Below, one piece after another: positions 43,214 through 53,524 of a DNA stretch of 64,000 nucleotides; positions within the stretch are counted from its first letter, which is position 1; every line of letters begins with the position of its first letter. The stretch lies in contig CAZUEM010000001.1 in assembly GCA_964619155.1 (NCBI GenBank), positions 23,719-87,718 on the forward strand, written 5' to 3'. The notes under the pieces were generated by a model that worked only from the letters and a program-made list of their open reading frames with translations, had not been told where the DNA came from and ran no database searches. This DNA comes from CAIXRL01 sp964619155. GTDB lineage: Bacteria; Eisenbacteria; RBG-16-71-46. Both the position numbers and the translations under genes were made by a program.

Positions 43214-44781
43214 TTCTCAAGGAGAACGGCCGGCTCTCGCGGCTGGAGGCCGTGACGCTCGTCGTCGCGCTGGCGCTCGCGGCGGCGCTCATGTGGCCGG
43301 TGCGGGGCTACCTCACCGACGACACGTTCATCCACCTCCAGTACGCGCGCCACCTCGCCGAGGGCAGGGGCTTCGTCTTCAACCCGGGCGAGCGCGTCTA
43401 CGGGAGCACGAGCCCGCTGTGGGTGGCGCTCGTCGCGGACGGCATCGCGCTGGGCCTCGACGGGCTGTGGACCGCGCGCGCCCTCGGCCTGGTCGCGACG
43501 CTCGCCTCGGTGGTGCTGTTCCTGCAGCTCATGCGCCGCAACCTGAGGCTCGTCGAGCTGCGCTGCCTGGCGACGCTCGTGTGGGCCGCGCACCCGTGGA
43601 TGATCCGCTGGTCGGTCTCGGGCATGGAGACGCCGCTCGCGACGGCGCTCGTGCTCGCCGGCTTCGTGGCGTTCACCGAGGGAAAGCAATGGGGCTCGCG
43701 GCCCGTGCGCACCGGCGCGCTGTGGGCGCTCGCGGCGCTGACGCGCCCCGAGGCGGTGTTCCTGCTGCTGCTGTGGTTCGTGTTCCTCGTCATCGACACC
43801 GACTCGCGCGAGGGCGTGCGGCGGCTCATCGCCGGGCTGCTGCCGCCGGCGCTCATCTACGGCGGCTGGCTGCTGTTCGCGCGGCTCTACTTCGGCACGT
43901 TCTGGCCGAACACGCTGGCCGCGAAGATCGCCGGCGGCGTGGGGTGGGAGTACCTGCTCGAGACGCTCCGGCGGCAGGCCGGGATCGTGGGCTACTCGGA
44001 CGCCGTGCTCGCGGGCGCGCTGGTCGCGGCGCTCGCGTTCGGCGGCCGCCGGCTGTGGCCGAGCCGCCCGCAGGCGCAGCGGCTGCTGCCGTGGGTCTGG
44101 CTCCTCGGGCTGCCGGTGCTCTACGTCATGCGCGGCGTGCCGGCGCTCTCGCGCTACTTCGTGCCGCTCATGCCCGTGCTCGCGTGGCTCGCGTGGCGCT
44201 CGGTCGAGCGCTGGTGGGCGGGGGAGGAGCCCGGGCCGGAGATGCGCCGCGGCGCGGCCGTGCTGGGGATCGGGCTGACCCTCCTCGCGCTGGTGCAGGG
44301 CTTCTACACCTACACGAACATGGTGCTGCCCCAGGTGCGCTCGTTCAGCGCCGGCATGCGCCAGAGCCTCGTGCCGTGGGGCGAATGGTTCCAGGCGAAC
44401 ACGCGCCCGGGCGAGACCGTCGCCGCGCCCGACATCGGCGCGCTCGGCTACCACTCGCGGCGGCGCGTGCTCGACCTCGCGGGGCTCGTGTCGCCTTCCA
44501 TGGTGCCGCTGCTCCAGCGCGAGACGCCGGAGGACATGGTCGCGAACTTCTCGTTCGCCGCGGTCGAGCGGCCGCAGTACCTCGTGGACCGCGCGCCGCG
44601 CGCCTACCACCTCGCCGGGCACAGCCGCTTCGGCGCCGCGCTCGTGCCGCTAGGCAGCGCCGCGGTCCCCAACCTCGGCATCGCCCGCCCGGGCGAGGTC
44701 GTCTACTCCTTCTACCGGATCGACTGGGCCGCGTACGACTCGCTCGCCGCGCGGTCCGGCGCCGCCACGCCGGCGCCGTGA
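43210..44781 (+). CDS. GT-C membrane glycosyltransferase (AftB-like arrangement)
   Basis: This 523-residue protein has about ten membrane segments. The first outer loop reads LTDDTFIHLQYARHLAEGRGFVFNPGERVYGSTSPLW, in overlapping motifs DDTFIHLQYAR and GFVFNPGERVYGS. The DD pair and the NPGERVxG motif are shared with AftB-type arabinofuranosyltransferases and similar GT-C enzymes that use polyprenyl-phosphate sugars. It is the last gene of the co-directional glycan block. Its donor sugar is unknown. Confidence 0.8.
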   Translation: MILKENGRLSRLEAVTLVVALALAAALMWPVRGYLTDDTFIHLQYARHLAEGRGFVFNPGERVYGSTSPLWVALVADGIALGLDGLWTARALGLVATLASVVLFLQLMRRNLRLVELRCLATLVWAAHPWMIRWSVSGMETPLATALVLAGFVAFTEGKQWGSRPVRTGALWALAALTRPEAVFLLLLWFVFLVIDTDSREGVRRLIAGLLPPALIYGGWLLFARLYFGTFWPNTLAAKIAGGVGWEYLLETLRRQAGIVGYSDAVLAGALVAALAFGGRRLWPSRPQAQRLLPWVWLLGLPVLYVMRGVPALSRYFVPLMPVLAWLAWRSVERWWAGEEPGPEMRRGAAVLGIGLTLLALVQGFYTYTNMVLPQVRSFSAGMRQSLVPWGEWFQANTRPGETVAAPDIGALGYHSRRRVLDLAGLVSPSMVPLLQRETPEDMVANFSFAAVERPQYLVDRAPRAYHLAGHSRFGAALVPLGSAAVPNLGIARPGEVVYSFYRIDWAAYDSLAARSGAATPAP

Positions 44782-44845
44782 GCCCGCCGCGCGCTGCACA
44801 CGCGTGCAGCGCCGCATTTTTCGCGGCTCTCCCTCACCTTTTTCT

Positions 44846-44874
44846 TTGACGCCCGCGGAACGCGGACCTATTCT
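44846..44874 (+). promoter_or_regulatory. Promoter of the dcw cluster
   Basis: TTGACG (44846-44851), a 17-bp spacer and TATTCT (44869-44874). It lies in the 170-bp gap between the glycan block and mraZ, and the first MraZ box begins 20 bp after the -10. Confidence 0.6.
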
Positions 44875-44893
44875 GCCGCGCGGTGGTAGTTTT

Positions 44894-44938
44894 TGGGGAA
44901 ACGGGGGGAGACGTGGAGACACGTGGGACCCCGCGGGA
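44894..44938 (+). promoter_or_regulatory. MraZ operator: five phased boxes
   Basis: Five pentamers in exact 10-bp register: TGGGG (44894), GGGGG (44904), TGGAG (44914), TGGGA (44924) and CGGGA (44934), each followed by a 5-bp spacer. This is the TGGGN-N5 array that MraZ is known to bind in E. coli, where three repeats are typical. Placed between the promoter and the mraZ ATG at 44952, it should give negative autoregulation of the dcw operon. Confidence 0.75.
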
Positions 44939-44951
44939 AGCGAGCGACCGG

Positions 44952-45407
44952 ATGACCACGTTCTACACCACCAACACCTACGCGATCGACGAGAAGGGCC
45001 GGCTGGTGATCCCGGCCTCGATGCGCACGGTGCCCGGCCGCAAGCAGCCCCTCGCGACGTTCATCCTCCTGTACGGCCTCGACGGCTGCCTGTGGCTCTA
45101 CACGGAGGACGCCTGGAAGCGGTTCGAGGAACGGCTCTACGCGCTGTCGGTGGGCAACAAGCAGCAGCGTGCGTTCGCGCGGGCCTTCCTCGTCGGTGCA
45201 AGCAAGGTGACGGTGGACAAGCAGGGACGCATCTCGATTCCATCGTCGCTGCTGGGCCGTGCAGGCCTGGGCAAGGAAGCCCTCCTGCACGGGATGGTCG
45301 GACGCCTCGAGATCTGGGCGCCGGAGAAGTTCCACGCGCAGATGCAGCCGCAGCTCGACGATCTCGAAGCCGGATACGAACAGTCGCTCGGAGACCTCAA
45401 GGACTGA
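44952..45407 (+). CDS. mraZ: Transcriptional regulator MraZ
   Basis: This 151-residue protein from ATG 44952, just after the box array, has two AbrB/SpoVT-like repeats, each with the DxxxR motif: DEKGRLVIP near the start and DKQGRISIP near 83. It forms a ring-shaped oligomer that binds the phased boxes upstream and represses the division cluster. A longer frame from 44883 would run through the promoter region and boxes and is unlikely. Its stop overlaps the next start (TGATG). Confidence 0.93.
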   Translation: MTTFYTTNTYAIDEKGRLVIPASMRTVPGRKQPLATFILLYGLDGCLWLYTEDAWKRFEERLYALSVGNKQQRAFARAFLVGASKVTVDKQGRISIPSSLLGRAGLGKEALLHGMVGRLEIWAPEKFHAQMQPQLDDLEAGYEQSLGDLKD

Positions 45408-45865
45408 TGGTCGCTCCCGTCCGCACGCTCGAGCCGCGCACCGCGCTGTCCGTGAACCTCCAGTTCACGCGCGGCCGTCACGGCGCCGCCGCCCGGATCG
45501 AGTTCCACGACCGGCCCGCGGGCCGCGTCGCGGTGCTCGAGGTGCGCGGCTGGATCGACCTGCCCGCCGAGCGGCGCCTCGAGCAGACCCTCGACGAGCT
45601 GGCCGCGCGCGGCGTGGAGCGGCTGCTCCTGGACTTCTCGGCGCTGCGCCACATCGACTACCGCATGGTGCCGCGGCTCGTGCAGGCCATCGCGCGCTTC
45701 GAGGCGCGCTCGGGCAGCGTCGCGCTGTCGGGGCTGAGCCGCTACCTGCGCGACCTCTTCCGTCTCGCCGGCTGCGATCCGCACGTCGGCTCGTGGGACG
45801 CGTCCGACGCGGCGTTCGTTCCGGCCGCGCGGGCCGACGGGGCCCCCGGTGAGCGTGCGTCATGA
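45407..45865 (+). CDS. STAS-domain protein inside the dcw cluster
   Basis: This 152-residue protein has a STAS fold: VLEVRGWIDLPAERRLEQTLDEL, then LLLDFSALRHIDYRMVPRLV and a C-terminal helix LFRLAGC. In anti-anti-sigma factors such as SpoIIAA the loop reads DSSG with a phosphorylatable Ser; here it is D84-Y-R-M, so normal phospho-switching looks impossible. The gene is wedged between mraZ (1-nt overlap) and rsmH (17-nt overlap), where most bacteria have nothing. It may be a partner in regulation of division or an adapter at the membrane. No anti-sigma kinase is nearby. Confidence 0.8.
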   Translation: MVAPVRTLEPRTALSVNLQFTRGRHGAAARIEFHDRPAGRVAVLEVRGWIDLPAERRLEQTLDELAARGVERLLLDFSALRHIDYRMVPRLVQAIARFEARSGSVALSGLSRYLRDLFRLAGCDPHVGSWDASDAAFVPAARADGAPGERAS

Positions 45866-46772
45866 ACCGGTGCTGGTGCGCGAGACCCTGCGCTTCCTGC
45901 TCGGAGGTCCCGGCCTCTACCTCGACGCGACCCTCGGCGACGGCGGGCACGCGGGCGCGCTGCTCGCGGCCGAGCCCGGCGCCCGGCTGCTCGGCTGCGA
46001 CCGCGATCCGGCCGCGCTCGCGTTCGCCGCGGGCCGGCTGGCGCCGTTCGGGGATCGCGTGATGCTGCGCCACGCCACGTTCCGCGACCTGCCGGCGCGC
46101 CACGCCGAGGCGGGTGGGGAGCCGCTGGCGGGGGCGCTCTTCGACTTCGGGCTGTCGTCGCGGCAGATCGACGACCCCGCGCGCGGGATCAGCTTCACGC
46201 ACGACGGGCCGCTGGACCAGCGCATGGACCCCACCTCCGGCCTGCCGCTGTCCGAGAAGCTGGCCGCGGCCGACGAGGCCGAGGTGGCGGCGGTGCTGCG
46301 CGAGCACGGCGACGTGGGCCCGGCGGCGCGCCTCGCGCGCGCGCTCGTCGCGGCCGCGCGCGCGGGCTCGCTCGCGACGACGCGCCAGCTCGCCGAGCTG
46401 GCCGGCCGCGTGCTGGGCGACGCGCGGCCGAAGGCGCTGGCGCCGGTGTTCCAGGCGCTCCGCATCTGGACGAACGACGAGATGGCCGACCTCGAGGCGG
46501 CGCTGGCGTGGCTGCCGGGCGCGGTGCGCGAGGGCGGCGTGGTCGTGACGCTGTCGTACCACTCCGGCGAGGATCGCCGGGTGAAGCACGCGCTGCGCGG
46601 TGCGCCGCGCGTGGTGCCGTCGCGCCGTCTCCCCGTCATGGACGACGGGGAGGCGGCGGCCCCGTGGGAAGAGCTGACGCGCAAGGTGGTCGTCCCCTCG
46701 TCCGAGGAGCAGCAGTCGAACCCGCGCGCGCGCAGCGCGCGGCTGAGGGCCTTCCGGAGGAAGCCGCGATGA
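45849..46772 (+). CDS. rsmH: 16S rRNA (cytosine-1402-N4)-methyltransferase
   Basis: This 307-residue protein has HEPVLVRETLRFL, the SAM-binding ATLGDGGHAGALL, FDFGLSSRQIDDPARGISF, RMDP and LSYHSGEDRRVKHALR, all RsmH hallmarks. It methylates C1402 in the 30S P site. GTG 45849 lies inside the STAS gene end. The C-terminal tail is basic (RARSARLRAFRRKPR) and overlaps the ftsL-like start by 4 nt. Confidence 0.96.
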   Translation: MSVRHEPVLVRETLRFLLGGPGLYLDATLGDGGHAGALLAAEPGARLLGCDRDPAALAFAAGRLAPFGDRVMLRHATFRDLPARHAEAGGEPLAGALFDFGLSSRQIDDPARGISFTHDGPLDQRMDPTSGLPLSEKLAAADEAEVAAVLREHGDVGPAARLARALVAAARAGSLATTRQLAELAGRVLGDARPKALAPVFQALRIWTNDEMADLEAALAWLPGAVREGGVVVTLSYHSGEDRRVKHALRGAPRVVPSRRLPVMDDGEAAAPWEELTRKVVVPSSEEQQSNPRARSARLRAFRRKPR

Positions 46773-47239
46773 GCCGTCCCGCCACCCCCTCGCCCCTGCG
46801 GTTCATGAGCCCCCGGCTCGGGTACCGCGCGGGCATCCGGCGCGCCGATGCGCCGGCGTTCCGTCCCCACCTGGTGCTGCTCGCGGCCGGGCTGCTCGCC
46901 GCGCTGCTGCTCGAGGTCTGGCAGACCTCGACGGTGGCGAGCCTGAGCGTGAAGGTCGGCCGCGGCGAGACCGCGCTGCAGCAGGCGAGCGCCGAGAAGG
47001 CGTGGGCCGTCTCGCGGCTCGAGCAGGGCAGCACCCGCGCCGAGCTCGGGCCGGTCGCGAGCGCGCTCGGGCTGCAGCCGGTGGACCCGCGCCAGATCGT
47101 GACGCTTCCGGAGGACTACCTCGAACCGTCGCCGGCCCGCCCGGCGTCCACGCCGTCCACGCCGCTGCTCGCGTTCGCGGGCCGCGCGCTGGAGGCACTC
47201 GTGCCCGATGCCGCGGCACGAGGTCGACGCGTGAACTGA
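46769..47239 (+). CDS. ftsL: FtsL-like divisome protein
   Basis: This 156-residue bitopic protein has a basic N-terminal tail, a single membrane helix (LVLLAAGLLAALLLEVW, about 35-51) and then a helical periplasmic stretch ending in LGLQPVDPRQIVTLPEDY, typical of FtsL and septum-formation initiators. It is identified by topology and by position between rsmH and ftsI; sequence identity in this family is always low. It would bridge FtsQ and FtsI/FtsW in the divisome. Confidence 0.8.
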   Translation: MSRPATPSPLRFMSPRLGYRAGIRRADAPAFRPHLVLLAAGLLAALLLEVWQTSTVASLSVKVGRGETALQQASAEKAWAVSRLEQGSTRAELGPVASALGLQPVDPRQIVTLPEDYLEPSPARPASTPSTPLLAFAGRALEALVPDAAARGRRVN

Positions 47240-47308
47240 TCCGATCGTTCCGACAGGAGCGACCGGCGCACTGTGCCGGCCGCGCCACAGCACCGCGCAC
47301 GTGGGGCA

Positions 47309-47328
47309 GGCGGTCTGCGTGAACCGCC
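47309..47328. repeat. Hairpin GGCGGT-N8-ACCGCC before ftsI
   Basis: A perfect 6-bp inverted repeat lies in the 120-bp gap between ftsL and ftsI, ending just before the GGAGG ribosome site at 47336-47340. It may modulate translation or processing of the downstream part of the dcw transcript. The gap is the largest within the cluster. Confidence 0.35.
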
Positions 47329-47359
47329 GTTCCAGGGAGGGAACTTGGCCCACAGGGAA

Positions 47360-49476
47360 ATGCGCAAGAGTCGGGTGCTGATGGCCGCGGCCGGCCTCTT
47401 CTTCCTGCTGCTGTGCCTGTGGGCGCGCGTCGCCTGGCTGCAGATCGGCCAGCACGGCCACTTCGTCGCGCGCGCCGCGGCGAACCAGCAGCTGCGGCTC
47501 AAGCTGATCCCCAAGCGGGGCGAACTGCTCGACCGCGACGGACGCGTGCTCGCCCACGACCTGCTGGTGAGCCGCGTTGCCGTCTACCGGCCGCAGCTGC
47601 GGGACGTCGCGCGCGCCGCGGCGCTCATGGCGCCCATCCTCGGCGAGCCGGCGGGCAAGCTGCGCAAGCGCCTGGCGGAGACGCGCGGCTACCGCTGGAT
47701 CACCGGCGACGTGCCGCCCGAGGTGGGGGAGCGCATCCGGGCCCTGCGCATCGAGGGCGTGGACGTCGAGGACGAGACGCGCCGCAACTACCGGCTCGGC
47801 GCGGCCGCCGCCGAGATCCTGGGGCGCACGAACCGCGACAACGCCGGCGTGGACGGGCTCGAGTACCAGTTCGACGCTCGCCTCGCCGGGCAGTCGGGCT
47901 GGGTCACCGCCATCCGCGCGGGCGCGCGGCGCACGCTGCGCCTGCCGGGCGCCGAGCACCGCCCCGCGCGCGACGGCTCCTCGCTCGTGCTGACGATCGA
48001 CGGCGAGCTGCAGTCGATCGTCGAGCGCCACCTCGCACGCGCGGTGGACACGCTCGGCGCCCGGCGCGGCTTCGCGATCTTCCTCGACCCGTGGACGGGC
48101 GAGATCCTCGCCGCCGCCTGCGTGCCGCACCTCGAGCCGGGCAAGGCCAAGAACTGGACCTTCACCGACCAGTTCGAGCCCGGCTCCACGTACAAGGTCG
48201 TGGTCGCCGGCGCCGCGCTCGAGGAGAACCTCGCGCGCCCCGGCGAGTACTTCACCGCCTCCGCGACCGGCAGCGCCGAGCTGTTCCCGGGCTTCCGGCT
48301 CCGGGACTCGCACGCGAAGGACGGCTACACGTTCTTCGGCGCGATCCAGCACTCGAGCAACATCGTGTGCGCGAAGCTCGGCCTGAGGCTCGGCGCCGAC
48401 CGCGTCTATCGTTACTCCACGGCGCTCGGCTTCGGCGCGCTCACCGGCGTCGAGTTCCCCGGCGAGACGGCCGGCAAGCTGCGCCCGGTCGCGAACTGGC
48501 AGCCGCGCTCGGCGCCCACGATCTCGATCGGGCAGGAGATCGCGGTCACGCCGCTGCAGCTCGCGCTGGCCTACGGGGCCATCGCCAACGGCGGCGTGCT
48601 CATGGAGCCGATGCTCGTGCGCGAGGAGCGCACCGCCGCCGGCAAGGTGGCGCGCCGCTGGTCGCCGCAGCCGCGGCACCGCGTGTTCGGCGAGCCCACC
48701 GCCGCGATGCTGCGCCGCATGCTCGAGGCGGTCGTGGACAGCGGCACGGCCACCAGCGCCCGCCTCGAGGGCTTCCCGATCGCGGGCAAGACCGGCACCG
48801 CCCAGAAGTACGACGCGGCCACCGGCGGCTACGGCCACGGCATGTACATGGCGTCGTTCGCCGGCATGGCGCCCGCCGAGCGCCCGCGCATCGTCGGCGT
48901 CGTGGTCGTGGACGAACCGCCGCGCCACCTCTACTACGGCGGCCAGGTCGCGGCCCCGGTCTTCCGCGAGATCGTGCTCGACCTGATGCGCCGCCGCGAC
49001 GGCGTGCTGGGGCCGCTCGAGGGCCCGGTCGCCGCGCGCCCGCCCGAGGTGCCCGCCGTGATCGCGCCCGACCTGCGGCTCCTGCCGCCGCGCGAGGCGG
49101 AGCGCCGCCTGCGCGACTACGGCCTGCGCGCCCGCTTCGAGGGGCGGGGGCCCCGCGTCCTCTCGCAGTCGCCGCCGGCGGGCCAGCCCGTCGACCGCGG
49201 CGGCTCCGTCACGGCATGGCTGTCGCCGCCGCGCGATTCCGCACACACCCGGCTCCCCGACCTCGCCGGGCTGCCGATGCGCGAGGCGGTGCGACGGCTC
49301 ACGGCCCGCCAGGTCCGCTCCCGCCTCTCCGGCCACGGTCTCGTGGTGCGCCAGGAGCCTCCGCCCGGGACGCCGCTGCCGATCGAGGGCGGCGTGCACC
49401 TGTGGTGCGAGGTGCCCGACGCGCCGGCGGGCACCGGCCGCGGCGGCATCGCGGCCGCGGCGTCGGCGCGCCGCCC

Positions 49477-49480
<4 letters not shown>
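47360..49480 (+). CDS. ftsI: Division penicillin-binding protein FtsI (PBP3) with two PASTA domains
   Basis: This is a 706-residue protein. One N-terminal membrane helix (about 8-26) is followed by a dimerisation domain and a transpeptidase domain with S276-T-Y-K279 (SxxK), S332-S-N334 (SxN) and K477-T-G479. The last 120 residues are two PASTA repeats. It cross-links septal peptidoglycan together with FtsW. PASTA tails are usual in Gram-positive PBPs and in Spo-type and FCB-type FtsI, not in enterobacterial FtsI. A TTG at 47345, better spaced from GGAGG, would add five residues and is a fair alternative start. It overlaps murE by 4 nt. Confidence 0.95.
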
Positions 49481-50942
<1,462 letters not shown>

Positions 50943-50946
<4 letters not shown>

Positions 50947-52430
50947 GCGCGCTCCGCGGCCCGCGCCCGGAGGACTTCCTCGCCCGGGGCGGCGCGATCA
51001 CGCCCGCCGCGCCGGGCGCCGGCGGACCCGCCGGGCCCATGATCACGCTCGTCCAGCTCGCGCAGTGGGCGAACGGCGACCTCGTCGTGCGCGAGGCCCC
51101 GCGCGACCCGGCCGCGCGCGAGGCGCTGCTGCGGCGCGGCGTGACCGGGGCGACGCTCGATTCGCGCGCGCTCGCGCCCGGCATGCTGTTCGTGCCGCTG
51201 CCCGGCAGCCGCGTGGACGGCCACGCCTACCTCGACGAGGCGTTCGCGCGGGGCGCGGGCGCCGCGCTGTGCGCGCGCGCGGTGCACCCGGCGATCGCGC
51301 ACCTCGACCTCGGGCCGCTCGTGCTCGTGGACGACGTGACCGCGGCGCTGCAGCGCCTCGCGAGCCGCTACCGCGAGGCGTGGCCCGGCCTGCTCGTGGG
51401 CGTGACCGGCAGCGCGGGCAAGACCGGCACCAAGGAGCTGGTCGCGGCCGCGTTCGCGACCGCCGCGCCGACGCTGCGCACCGAGGGGAACCTCAACAAC
51501 CACTGGGGCGTGCCGCTCACGCTGCTCGCGCTCCGCCGCGAGCACGAGGTGGCGATCGTCGAGATGGCGATGAACCACCCCGGCGAGATCGCGGCGCTGG
51601 CCGCGATCGCGGCGCCGTCGGCGGCGATCGTCACCAACGCCGGCTCCGCGCACCTCGAGGGCGTCGGCTCGCTGGACGGCATCGCCCGCGAGAAGGCCGC
51701 GCTGGTGCACGCGCTCGCGGCCGGGCAGCCGGCGTTCGTGGGCGCCGATTCGCCGCGGCTGCTCGCGGCGGTGAAGGGGGCGAAGGCCCGGGTGACGACC
51801 TACGGATTCGCGAAGGGCGCGGACGTTCGCCCCGAGCGCTGGGAGGACCTCGGGCCCGAGGGCTCGCGCCTCGAGGTCGAGGGCTTCCCGCCCGTGCACC
51901 TGCGGCTCGTCGGCCGCCACCAGGCGCAGAACGCGCTCGCCGCGCTCGCGGTCGCGCGCCACTGGAAGCTCGACCCCGGCGCGGTCGCCGCCGCGCTCGG
52001 GGCGCATCGCGCGCTGAAGGGCCGCATGGAAGTGCGGCGCTCGGGCGGCGCGGTGCTGCTCGTGGACTGCTACAACGCGAACCCGGACTCGACCGCGGCG
52101 GCGCTGGCCACGCTCGCGGGCTGGCCCGGGGCCGGGCGGCGCATCGCGGTGCTCGGCGACATGCTGGAGCTGGGCGGGACCGCGGCGCGGCTGCACCGCG
52201 AAACCGGCGCGCTCGTGCGCGGCGCCGAACTGTGGACGGTCGGGGCCCACGCGGGCGAATATGCGGCCGGCGCGGGCGCGGCCGGGGCCGCGGCGCGCGT
52301 TTTCCCGGGCAAGCCCGAGCTGGCGGCGGCGCTGCGCGAGGCGCTGGCGCCCGGCGTCGTGGTGCTGCTCAAGGCGTCGCGCGGCGCGGCGCTGGAGCAG
52401 GTGCTCGAAGGCCTCGAGACGGAGAGCTGA
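50943..52430 (+). CDS. murF: UDP-MurNAc-pentapeptide ligase MurF
   Basis: This 495-residue protein has the P-loop VTGSAGKTGTKEL, EMAMNHPGEIAAL, TNAGSAHLEGVGSL and YNANPDSTAAAL, all MurF features. It adds D-Ala-D-Ala to the tripeptide. The GTG start overlaps the murE stop; ATG 51039 would remove a low-complexity 32-residue leader and is possible. It is followed 2 bp later by mraY. Confidence 0.94.
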
Positions 52431-52432
52431 GC

Positions 52433-53524
52433 GTGTTCTACGAGTGGATCTACCCGCTGCACGAGATTCCCGGGCTGTCGGTGCTGAACGTGTTCCGCTA
52501 CATCACGTTCCGCGCCGCCTACGCGGCGGTCACGGCGCTGCTCATCAGCTTCCTGTTCGGCCCCGTCATGATCGAGTGGCTGCGGCGCGTGAAGCTCGGG
52601 CAGAAGATCCGGCAGGAGGGGCCGCAGACGCACCTCGGCAAGGCCGGCACGCCGACCATGGGCGGGCTGCTCATCCTCACCTCCATCGTCGTGCCCTGCC
52701 TGCTGTGGGGGAACTTCCACTCGAAGCCGATGTGGATCGCGCTGCTCGCCACCGTGTGGCTCGGCGGACTCGGCTTCCTCGACGACTGGCTGCGGGTGGT
52801 GAAGAACTTCCCGAAGGGCCTGCTCGGCCGCTACAAGCTCGTCGGCCAGGTCGCGTGCGGCGCGCTCGTCGGCGTGCTCCTGCTGCTCTACCCCGAGCCG
52901 GGGCTCTCGCCGACCACCACCCACGTGCCGTTCCTCAAGCGCACGTTCGTGGACTTCGGCTGGCTGTTCGTGCCGTTCGTGATCCTCGTCATCACCGGCT
53001 CGTCCAACGCGGTCAACCTGACCGACGGCCTCGACGGCCTCGCCTCGGGCCTGGTCGCGATCGCGGCCGTTTCGTTCGCGGGCATGTGCTACGTGAGCGG
53101 TCACGCGAGGTTCAGCGACTACCTGAACATCAGCTTCCTCGCCTACGGCGGCGAGCTGACCGTGTTCTGCGCCGCGGTGCTCGGCGCCTCGCTCGGCTTC
53201 CTGTGGTTCAACTGCCATCCCGCGAACGTCTTCATGGGCGACACCGGCTCGCTGGCGCTCGGCGGCGCGCTCGGCGTGGTCGCGGTGCTCATCAAGCGCG
53301 AGTTCTGGCTCGTGCTGGTGGGCGGCGTGTTCGTCGCCGAGGCCGTCTCGGTGATGCTGCAGGTCGCCTCGTTCAAGCTGACCGGGAAGCGCATCTTCCG
53401 GATGTCGCCGCTCCACCACCACTTCGAGCTGATGGGCTGGGCCGAGTCGCGGGTGGTGCTGCGCTTCTACATCGCCGGCGTGCTGCTCGCGATGCTGTCC
53501 CTCACCACGTTCAAGCTCCAGTGA
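52433..53524 (+). CDS. mraY: Phospho-MurNAc-pentapeptide transferase MraY
   Basis: This 363-residue protein has about ten membrane helices. The conserved active-site parts are all present: GLGFLDDWLRVVKN, NAVNLTDGLDGLASG, GDTGSLALGG and SPLHHHFELMGW. It makes lipid I on the inner face of the membrane. GTG 52433 follows GGAGAG. Its stop overlaps the murD GTG. Confidence 0.97.
   Translation: MFYEWIYPLHEIPGLSVLNVFRYITFRAAYAAVTALLISFLFGPVMIEWLRRVKLGQKIRQEGPQTHLGKAGTPTMGGLLILTSIVVPCLLWGNFHSKPMWIALLATVWLGGLGFLDDWLRVVKNFPKGLLGRYKLVGQVACGALVGVLLLLYPEPGLSPTTTHVPFLKRTFVDFGWLFVPFVILVITGSSNAVNLTDGLDGLASGLVAIAAVSFAGMCYVSGHARFSDYLNISFLAYGGELTVFCAAVLGASLGFLWFNCHPANVFMGDTGSLALGGALGVVAVLIKREFWLVLVGGVFVAEAVSVMLQVASFKLTGKRIFRMSPLHHHFELMGWAESRVVLRFYIAGVLLAMLSLTTFKLQ

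Noticed and set aside
44883..44951. Longer N-terminus for MraZ
   Set aside because: The extension would be encoded by the five operator boxes just downstream of the promoter, and MraZ proteins begin at the position given.
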